From the NCBI GenBank assembly GCA_044359885.1, contig JBIKLI010000077.1:1-14390 (forward strand): DNA of 14,390 bases, in the 5' to 3' direction. The translations under genes and the position numbers were made by a program. The stretch comes from CAIOSQ01 sp044359885. GTDB lineage: Bacteria; Pseudomonadota; Alphaproteobacteria; CACIAM-22H2. Shown piece by piece: positions 1 to 5,194 of this stretch; position 1 is the stretch's first letter; the number at the start of each line of letters is the position of its first letter. The notes beneath the pieces were generated by a model. The model had not been told where the DNA came from. It made no database searches and saw nothing but the letters and a program-made list of their open reading frames with translations.

Positions 1-68
1 GGCAGTGGATCACGTATTCCCGGGCGTCTGGCAAGCCCGCCGGCGCCATGCGGGGCGCCGGCCACGCG
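1..68. other. Non-coding left edge with two possible hairpins
   Basis: I see no gene in this edge stretch, which lies downstream of the histidine kinase stop. It holds a perfect 9-bp inverted repeat (GCCGGCGCC at 39-47, GGCGCCGGC at 54-62, 6-nt loop) and a weaker CGGGC/GCCCG pair (21-25 and 35-39). They could help end the kinase transcript, but no T-run follows on the minus strand, so a standard intrinsic terminator is not shown. Confidence 0.4.
39..62 (-). terminator. GC-rich hairpin just past the histidine kinase stop
   Basis: A perfect 9-bp stem with a 6-nt loop begins 6 nt after the kinase stop codon on the minus strand. The position suits a transcript-end or 3'-protecting structure. It lacks the downstream U-tract of an intrinsic terminator, and GC-rich palindromes arise often by chance in this composition, so the call is weak. 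Confidence 0.25.
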
Positions 69-1499
69 TCAGCTGGCCTGCTGCAGCGTGCGGACGGCGG
101 CGCTGGGGCGAGGAAGTTCCAGCGTCGCCTCGGCGCCGCCGGTAAGGTTCCGCAGGGTCAGGGCGCCACCCTGGCGGCGGGCGAGTTCGTAGCTGATCGC
201 CAGACCCAGTCCCAGACCCTGGCGCGAACTGGCGATGCCGCTGCCGTCGGCGGGCTTGAGGAAGGCGGTGCCGAACCCGGTCAGGACATGCGGCGGATAG
301 GACGGGCCTTCCGTGCTCACGGTGCAAGTCGCGCGCGCGCCGTTCGCGACGGCGCGGATCCGGACTTGGCTGTTCTGTCGGGCATGGCGCGCCGCGTTGC
401 CCAGCAGATTGACCAGGATCTGGCGGATCGCCGTCGCGTCGCCGACGCAGCGCAGCGCCTCGGCGCATTCGGTCGCGACCACGATGCGCCGGGCGTCGAG
501 ATCCGCGGCCGCCAGCCGCCGCGCCTGGTCGACGATATCGGCGAGGTCGACCTCCTCGGCGGCGAAGACCCGCCTGTCCATGTCCAGCTGGGTCATCTCG
601 AGGATCGCCTCGATCATCGACAGCAGGTGGCTGCCGCTGGCGTGGATGTCGCGCGCGTATTCGGCATGCTTGGCGGTCAGGGCCGGCTTGGCGCCGGTCA
701 TGGCGATCACCTCCGAGAAGCCGATGATCGCGTTGAGCGGGGTGCGAAGCTCGTGGCTCATCTGGGCGAGGAACTCGGCCTTGGCGCGGCTCGCGGCTTC
801 GGCGCGGTTCTTTGCCGCCGCCAGTTCGCCCTCGCGCCGGTGCGCCTCGGCGAGCAGCGCGCGCTGCACCTTCTGGATGTCCTCGAGCGCGGCGATGCGC
901 TGCGCGATCTCGGTCGACATGAAGCGGAAGGAATCGCAGAGCGTCCCCAGGTCGTCCTGCCGGCCGCGCGGCAGCTCGATGTCGTAGCGGCCGCTGCGGA
1001 TCCGTTCGCTGGCGCGCTGCAGATCGCCGAGCGGTCCCATCAGGCGGCGGTGAAACCACTCCATCGCGACCAGCATCAGCGCCAGGCTGATCGCGGCGAG
1101 GATCGCGCCGCGCGCCAGGACCTCGTCGCGCACCCGGTCCAGCGGATCGAGCGCGACGGCGAAATGCAGCGTGCCCAGCGCCGCCCCGCCGTCGCCAGCG
1201 ACGGGGATCGCGAAGGGCAGACGCAAGCCGCCGCCGGGTTCGACGATCGGTTCCCCCGCCGCGGGCGGCGGGCCCTGGCGGCCAAGATCCCAGCCAGCCG
1301 CCAGGACCTGCCGGCCTTCCGGATCGATGAGGATCGCATGCGACAGTCGCTTCTGGCCGAGGCTGGCCGCGAAGACCCTCTCCACGTCCCAGGCCTGCAC
1401 CAGGGTCAGCACCGACGCCGTCGCGACGAGCAGCAGCGCTCCGACGGCGAAGAGCCGGACGCGCAGCGAGGCGGGCAGGAGACCGGCGAGGCGGGTCAC
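69..1499 (-). CDS. Orphan membrane sensor histidine kinase with a degenerate ATP-binding G1 box
   Basis: Likely membrane sensor kinase of a two-component system. In the 481-residue numbering of the longest reading (GTG at 1514) I see TM1 at about 19-40, a periplasmic region of about 90 residues, TM2 at about 133-152, a HAMP linker at about 153-205, a coiled connector, and a HisKA domain with the H-box SHELRTPLNAIIGF, where H254 is the phospho-acceptor. The HATPase domain has an N-box (NLLGNAARHA, N369/N373) and a G2 box (GLGLGLAIS, 433-441). The G1 box, normally DxGxG, reads T-E-G-P-S (401-405), so the Asp that contacts adenine is missing. I prefer the GTG at 1499 because a G6 run lies 7 nt upstream; the GTG at 1514 has no such signal. 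No response regulator gene is in the window. It follows the globin gene on the same strand after a 162-bp gap. The kinase family is certain; its activity is in doubt. Confidence 0.93.
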   Translation of the reverse strand: MTRLAGLLPASLRVRLFAVGALLLVATASVLTLVQAWDVERVFAASLGQKRLSHAILIDPEGRQVLAAGWDLGRQGPPPAAGEPIVEPGGGLRLPFAIPVAGDGGAALGTLHFAVALDPLDRVRDEVLARGAILAAISLALMLVAMEWFHRRLMGPLGDLQRASERIRSGRYDIELPRGRQDDLGTLCDSFRFMSTEIAQRIAALEDIQKVQRALLAEAHRREGELAAAKNRAEAASRAKAEFLAQMSHELRTPLNAIIGFSEVIAMTGAKPALTAKHAEYARDIHASGSHLLSMIEAILEMTQLDMDRRVFAAEEVDLADIVDQARRLAAADLDARRIVVATECAEALRCVGDATAIRQILVNLLGNAARHARQNSQVRIRAVANGARATCTVSTEGPSYPPHVLTGFGTAFLKPADGSGIASSRQGLGLGLAISYELARRQGGALTLRNLTGGAEATLELPRPSAAVRTLQQAS

Positions 1500-1506
1500 C
1501 CTGCAT

Positions 1507-1512
1507 CCCCCC
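1507..1512 (-). promoter_or_regulatory. Shine-Dalgarno-like G6 run for the histidine kinase
   Basis: GGGGGG on the minus strand, 7 nt before the GTG at 1499. It supports that start over the GTG at 1514, which lies upstream of this run and has no purine-rich block in front of it. Confidence 0.45.
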
Positions 1513-1591
1513 ACTGCCGTCTGGCCATCGGCCGCGTCGCCGGATCGGCGCAGGCGGTCGGTCGGGATGTCGCGCCTTCGTTCGGGTGCAT

Positions 1592-1632
1592 GCCGGATGC
1601 TCCTGAAACGTACATGTTGTGGAGCATACGGC
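1592..1632. promoter_or_regulatory. Imperfect 12-bp inverted repeat, candidate operator or hairpin between globin and kinase
   Basis: GCCGGATGCTCC (1592-1603) and GGAGCATACGGC (1621-1632) are inverted copies with 11 of 12 positions matching, separated by 17 nt. The spacer itself carries partial symmetry around the same centre (AACGTACATGTT, 1607-1618). The element sits in an unusually AT-rich gap (about 1604-1660), upstream of the kinase and downstream of the globin stop. It could be the binding site of a dimeric regulator, or a transcript-end hairpin for the globin, although no T-run follows. I did not find a convincing -35/-10 pair. Confidence 0.45.
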
Positions 1633-1661
1633 GAAATATTTAACGAATTACGTGGCGCGAA

Positions 1662-2087
1662 TCATGCGGGCATTCCCGGCATGTCCCCGGGCTTGTTGCG
1701 CATCCAGTCGGCGGTGCGGGCGAAAGCCCGTTCGAGGGCCGCAGCGAGCGCCGCGGGCACGTCGAGATCGGCCATCGCCTGGCGCATGCAGGCCAGCCAC
1801 TGGTCGCGCTCCCGCGCCCCGATCGGATAGGGCAGGTGACGGGCGCGCAGCATCGGGGGGCCGTAGCGTTCGGCGTAGAGCGGTGGTCCGCCGAGCCAGC
1901 CGGACAGGAACCGGTAGAGCTTGTCGGCCGAGACCTCCAGCGACGGCGGATGCAGCCGCCGGATATCGGCATAGGCGGGGTCCTGGTCCATCAGGACGTA
2001 GAAGCGAGCCACCAGCGCCTGCAGCGCCGCGTCGCCGCCCAGCAGGTCGAGGGCGCTTTGTTCCCGCGGTTCTTGCGCATCGGCCAT
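1662..2087 (-). CDS. Group II truncated haemoglobin
   Basis: Small haem protein of the 2-on-2 globin fold (HbO/YjbI-like), 141 residues, close to the family's usual 130-140. Visible landmarks are Tyr30 in FYVLMDQDP (B10, distal pocket), the LHP segment around His46 (CD region), the group II signature GGPPLYAERYGPPMLRARHLPYPIG with proximal haem ligand His84 (F8), and Trp97 in the following QWL (G8), which is diagnostic of group II. Such globins bind O2 and are linked to oxygen handling or detoxification of NO and peroxide; the specific role here is not shown. The ATG at 2087 has GAGGA 5 nt upstream. It lies 66 bp after the glycosyltransferase stop and ahead of the histidine kinase on the same strand, so co-transcription with either is possible. 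The kinase may have its own promoter in the AT-rich gap. Confidence 0.93.
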   Translation of the reverse strand: MADAQEPREQSALDLLGGDAALQALVARFYVLMDQDPAYADIRRLHPPSLEVSADKLYRFLSGWLGGPPLYAERYGPPMLRARHLPYPIGARERDQWLACMRQAMADLDVPAALAAALERAFARTADWMRNKPGDMPGMPA

Positions 2088-2153
2088 GTCTGTCCTCGTC
2101 GCCTCTTGCCGGCTGCATCATAGCGCGGCCGCTGCGTGGCCGGGACGGCGCGG

Positions 2154-3809
2154 TCAGGCCAACGGACGGATCAGCCCGAGCTTGGCCAGCCAGACCAGGC
2201 CGCGGAAGACATGCGGCGAGCGACCTGGATCCGTGCCGGCGGCGAGGTCGCGGGCCGTGCGCGGCCCGTCGCCGAGGCGTTCGAGGATGGTTTCGATCTC
2301 GCTCGGCCGCGGCGGCACGAGCTGATCGAAGGAGACCATCCACAGCCGGGCATAGGCATCGAGCCGCGCGCGCGCGGCCGGCGGGTCGGGATCGACCAGT
2401 TCGAAGCGCATGTCCGGCGTCAGCGTCGCCGACGGGTAGGCGGCGAAGGCCGCGAAGGGATCCATCCGCGCCGGCCAGGGATGGGCAAGACGCGGCAGGC
2501 TGTCGCCGCCGGCCCTGCGGATCGCCGCCAATTCGTCCCAGAGCGCCTCGTAGCGGGGGATGAGGACCGACCAGTCGAAGGTTTCGCGGGCCCGCCGCCG
2601 GCCGGACTCGCCCAGCGCGCGGGCGCGCTCCGGGGCGGCGAACAGGGCCGACAGCGCCTCGGACGCGGCGCGGATGTCGACCGCGACCAGATTGCTGTTC
2701 CGCCCGCAATAGACGTCGTAGTCGTCGATCCCCAGCGCATGACGCTGCGCCAGGTCCTCGCCGAGGCCCGGCCCGGGCATCAGCGTCGGCACGCGGATCC
2801 CGTCGATGCCGTCGCGCACCGTGTCCTTGTAGCCGTCCCAGTCCGATACGACCGCCGGCAGCCCGGCCGCCATGGCCTCGATCGGCGTCAGGCCGAAGGT
2901 TTCCTGGATGTTGTCGGACAGCGAGCAGAAGATGTCGGCCGCCGCCCAGGCGCGGGCGCGTGCGGCGGGATCGCGGCCGTCGAGCGTCACGCAGCGCAGC
3001 GACGGGCATGCCAGCCGCGCGGCATCGGCGAAGGCCTTGGCGATGCCCGGGGTGGCATGCCAGCCGCATTCGACCAGCATCGCCTCGCCGCGCCCGCCGA
3101 GCGACCGCGCCGCCGCTTCCAGCGCCTGGTACATGGCCAGCGGATGGGCCTTGGCGTGGAAGGACAGGCGTCCGGCGAAGAGCACCACCCGGGTCTGCGG
3201 ACCTGCGCCGAGCCGCGCGCGCGCGGCCGCGCGCGCGGCGGGCGCGATCGCGAAATCGTCGCAATGCACGCCGAGCGGAATCACCGGCAGCCGCGGCAGC
3301 GGGAAGCGCGTGGCCCCCAGGCGCGCGCGCAGCAGTTCGGCCTGGGCCTGGAGCATCGCCTCGACATTCGCCTTCACCGCCTGCGAGGTGCAGATCAGCG
3401 CGTCCCAGGGCTGGACCGGCGCGGTGAGGAAATCGACGATCGACGACATCGCGCCGGCGCTGGCGGTGGTGTGTGTCAGGCCGGTGATGCTCCAGGCGCC
3501 ATGGCCGTGGCGGGCGCGCCGCCAGGCATGGTCGCCCAGCCCCGGTCCCGGCAGATGCACTCCGCCCGGCGCCGCCAGCGCGCCGGTCGCCGTGCGGTCG
3601 ACCACATGGACCTTGCCGGCGCGCCCGGCCGCGCGCGCCGCCGCGGCGAAGGTCTCGCCATGCTCGGCGAGTTCGACCTCGATCCACAGGTCGTCGGCGC
3701 GGGCATGGGCGAAATAGCCGCGCAGGAACGACTCCCCCGCGGCATGCCGGCCCATCAGCTTCGGGCCTTTCGTCGAGAAGCCCTCGGGGTGGAAGAAGAG
3801 GGCGGTCAT
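2154..3809 (-). CDS. GT4-type glycosyltransferase with C-terminal winged-helix-like tail
   Basis: Probable cytosolic GT-B fold glycosyltransferase of about 551 residues that transfers a sugar from a nucleotide donor; the acceptor is unknown. The Rossmann-like C-terminal lobe starts around RVVLFAGRLSFHAK (208-220). The retaining GT4 E-x7-E motif is ETFGLTPIE (E303 and E311), followed by AMAAGLPAVVSDWDGYKD. Residues 191-200 form an Ala/Arg-rich linker encoded by a long CpG palindrome. The last 50 or so residues (PRPSEIETILERLGDGPRTARD onward, then VFRGLVWLAKLGLIRPLA) read like a winged helix-turn-helix, beyond the usual GT core. The ATG at 3809 is chosen because MTALFFHPEGFSTKGPK looks like the domain's first strand. 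A longer reading to 3890 adds 27 low-complexity residues and would run into the RidA start region. No good Shine-Dalgarno is visible. The globin follows after 66 bp. Confidence 0.88.
   Translation of the reverse strand: MTALFFHPEGFSTKGPKLMGRHAAGESFLRGYFAHARADDLWIEVELAEHGETFAAAARAAGRAGKVHVVDRTATGALAAPGGVHLPGPGLGDHAWRRARHGHGAWSITGLTHTTASAGAMSSIVDFLTAPVQPWDALICTSQAVKANVEAMLQAQAELLRARLGATRFPLPRLPVIPLGVHCDDFAIAPAARAAARARLGAGPQTRVVLFAGRLSFHAKAHPLAMYQALEAAARSLGGRGEAMLVECGWHATPGIAKAFADAARLACPSLRCVTLDGRDPAARARAWAAADIFCSLSDNIQETFGLTPIEAMAAGLPAVVSDWDGYKDTVRDGIDGIRVPTLMPGPGLGEDLAQRHALGIDDYDVYCGRNSNLVAVDIRAASEALSALFAAPERARALGESGRRRARETFDWSVLIPRYEALWDELAAIRRAGGDSLPRLAHPWPARMDPFAAFAAYPSATLTPDMRFELVDPDPPAARARLDAYARLWMVSFDQLVPPRPSEIETILERLGDGPRTARDLAAGTDPGRSPHVFRGLVWLAKLGLIRPLA
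3216..3237. repeat. 22-bp perfect CpG-alternating palindrome inside the glycosyltransferase
   Basis: Positions 3216-3226 and 3227-3237 are perfect inverted copies with no spacer, made almost only of alternating C and G around a central GGCC. The run encodes the Ala/Arg linker at residues 191-198. Alternating CG of this length can extrude as a cruciform or adopt Z-DNA under supercoiling. It is probably a product of Ala/Arg codon choice at high GC rather than a selected site. Confidence 0.7.
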
Positions 3810-3837
3810 CGTGCCGGGGCCGGGCGATTGCGCGCCG

Positions 3838-3851
3838 CCGCGCCGGCGCGG
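3838..3851. promoter_or_regulatory. Perfect 14-bp palindrome between divergent glycosyltransferase and ridA-like genes
   Basis: CCGCGCCGGCGCGG is fully self-complementary and lies near the middle of the 74-bp divergent intergenic region, 28 bp from the glycosyltransferase ATG and 32 bp from the RidA ATG. It could bind a dimeric regulator of both genes. In GC-rich DNA such palindromes are expected about once per window by chance, so this is a candidate only. Confidence 0.3.
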
Positions 3852-3872
3852 TAACCAGACCGTCCCGACCAC

Positions 3873-3878
3873 AGGAGA
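3873..3878 (+). promoter_or_regulatory. Strong Shine-Dalgarno for the RidA-family gene
   Basis: AGGAGA ends 5 nt before the ATG at 3884. It is one of the best ribosome sites in the window and fixes this start. Confidence 0.75.
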
Positions 3879-3883
3879 AACGC

Positions 3884-4342
3884 ATGACACCCGAGGAAAA
3901 GCTCGCCGCGATGGGTCTCGAACTGCCGAAGCCGCCGACGCCGCTCGCCAACTACGTCCCGTTCAAGCGCGACGGCAGCACGCTCTACCTCTCCGGTCAG
4001 GGGCCGCGCCGGCCCGACGGCACCAGCTTCACCGGCAAGGTCGGGCGCGACGTGACCTGGGAGCAGGCCTACGAGCATGCCCGGCTGGTGGGCCTGGGGC
4101 TGCTGTCGGTGGCGAAGCTCGCGGCCGGCGACCTTTCGCGCGTCGAGGTGCTCAAGGTGCTGGGCATGGTCAACGGGGTGCCCGACTTCGCCGACCACCC
4201 CAAGGTCATCAACGGCTGCTCCGACCTGTTCGTCGCCGTGCTCGGCGACCGCGGACGCCACGCGCGCTCGGCCGTCGGGATGGGCTCGCTGCCCAACAAC
4301 ATCTCGGTGGAGATCGAGGCGGTGATGCGCGTCCACGATTGA
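3884..4342 (+). CDS. RidA/YjgF/UK114-family protein
   Basis: Small trimer-forming protein of the RidA superfamily, 152 residues. RidA proper hydrolyses reactive 2-aminoacrylate and related enamines/imines made by PLP enzymes; other subgroups have different or unknown substrates. Visible family features are LYLSGQGP (35-41), the central helix region EQAYEHARLVGLGLLSVAK, and the C-terminal block HARSAVGMGSLPNNISVEIEAVMRV. In that block R128 is in the position of the family's substrate-carboxylate arginine and E143 in that of the conserved C-terminal glutamate. The length and the SLPNN loop fit the slightly longer YjgF-like subgroup rather than archetypal RidA (about 128 residues). A strong AGGAGA supports the ATG. 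It diverges from the glycosyltransferase and ends 16 bp from the convergent coiled-coil gene. The exact substrate cannot be read from sequence. Confidence 0.93.
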   Translation: MTPEEKLAAMGLELPKPPTPLANYVPFKRDGSTLYLSGQGPRRPDGTSFTGKVGRDVTWEQAYEHARLVGLGLLSVAKLAAGDLSRVEVLKVLGMVNGVPDFADHPKVINGCSDLFVAVLGDRGRHARSAVGMGSLPNNISVEIEAVMRVHD

Positions 4343-4358
4343 CCAGCCGCGCACCGTT

Positions 4359-5093
4359 TCAGGGATAGGCGCAAGAATCGGCGGTCGCGGTCGCGAAGCT
4401 GCGGCTGTCCGCGCTGATCACGAAACGGTACTCGACGTCCTTGATCACGACGGCGTGCTGCAGCGGCAGCACGCCCGTCGCCACGCTCTCGCCGCCGCCG
4501 ATGCGCGTGAAGGTCACGGTCACCGGCTTGGTCTGGTCGAAGCCGACCTCGGTCCGGCCCGAGGCGTCGGTGGCCGGGGTTCCGACCGCGCTGACCTGGA
4601 TCTGACGGTCGGCGAAGGCGGCCGAATCGTTGGCCACGCGCTGCGGCCCCAGCCGCACCAGGAACCGCTTCGATGTCGGCCGCTCGTCGCATTTGCGGGC
4701 GTTCTCGGCGACCGCGATCAGGCCAGCGAGCCGCTCGGGCCTCACCCCGGCCGCAAGCCGCGTACGCAGCGCGCGCAGCAGGTCGGACATGGCGCCCGTG
4801 GGGACGTCGGATTCGTAGCGCCTTCGCAGTTCCTCGGCCTGGGCGGTGGCGGTGGCGAGTTCGCCGGCCAACCGGTCGCGCTCGCGCTGGACGCTGTCCA
4901 GCCGCGCCGTCAGGTCCTCGACCTGGTCGCGCAGGTTGCCCGACTGGGCCTCGGCCCAGTGGACGCCCGAGAGATGGGCGAGATAGGCCGCCGACGCCAG
5001 CGCCGCGCCGATCAGCGACCATTTGACCGTCGCCAGGGCGACGCGGTTGCGCCGCCGCGATCGCAGCCTTTCCTCGTGGAACCCGTAAGCCAT
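4359..5093 (-). CDS. Single-pass membrane protein with coiled coil and extracytoplasmic domain, unknown function
   Basis: I do not recognise this 244-residue protein. A basic N-terminus (RLRSRRRNR, 9-17) precedes one membrane segment at about 23-44, which predicts N-in, C-out topology. Residues about 50-95 are charged, heptad-like and probably a coiled coil (QVEDLTARLDSVQRERDRLA). An alpha-helical stretch follows, then a beta-rich domain from about 143 with alternating hydrophobics (KPVTVTFTRI, HAVVIKDVEYRFVI). C135 and C241 lie on the predicted periplasmic side and could form a disulphide. No Shine-Dalgarno precedes the ATG, while a promoter-like TTGAAA/CTAAAA pair ends only 7 nt before it, so the mRNA may be leaderless. 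It diverges from the Abhydrolase_10-type hydrolase. Coding status is well supported by codon bias and domain layout; the role is open. Confidence 0.82.
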   Translation of the reverse strand: MAYGFHEERLRSRRRNRVALATVKWSLIGAALASAAYLAHLSGVHWAEAQSGNLRDQVEDLTARLDSVQRERDRLAGELATATAQAEELRRRYESDVPTGAMSDLLRALRTRLAAGVRPERLAGLIAVAENARKCDERPTSKRFLVRLGPQRVANDSAAFADRQIQVSAVGTPATDASGRTEVGFDQTKPVTVTFTRIGGGESVATGVLPLQHAVVIKDVEYRFVISADSRSFATATADSCAYP

Positions 5094-5100
5094 GGCATTG

Positions 5101-5130
5101 TTTTAGCCGATTCCCGTGGCCGGGTTTCAA
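5101..5130 (-). promoter_or_regulatory. Candidate sigma70-like promoter for the coiled-coil membrane protein
   Basis: On the minus strand TTGAAA (5125-5130) is followed after 18 nt by CTAAAA (5101-5106), which lies 7 nt before the ATG at 5093. If used, transcription would begin at or next to the start codon, giving a leaderless or near-leaderless mRNA. This agrees with the lack of a ribosome site. The hexamers are only partial matches to consensus. Confidence 0.35.
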
Positions 5131-5180
5131 GGATGCTGTTGCGGCCTTGGTCCCGCGATGGCACAGGGCGCGCGGGGCAA

Positions 5181-5188
5181 GAGGGGGG
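5181..5188 (+). promoter_or_regulatory. Shine-Dalgarno for the Abhydrolase_10-type hydrolase
   Basis: GAGGGGGG lies 6 nt before the ATG at 5195. It favours that start over an upstream GTG at 5147 in the same frame. Confidence 0.6.
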
Positions 5189-5194
5189 ACGACG

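Noticed and set aside
48..1643. A 531-codon plus-strand frame antisense to the histidine kinase
   Set aside because: No domain pattern; the opposite strand carries H-box, N-box and G2 motifs in proper order.
3810..3890. Longer N-terminus for the glycosyltransferase starting at 3890
   Set aside because: The extra 27 residues are unlike the fold, and the start would lie inside the divergent RidA coding region.
1648..3951. A 767-codon minus-strand frame overlapping the glycosyltransferase and globin in another phase
   Set aside because: Its composition is Arg/Pro/Gly-rich without motifs, while the other frame gives clear GT4 and globin signatures.
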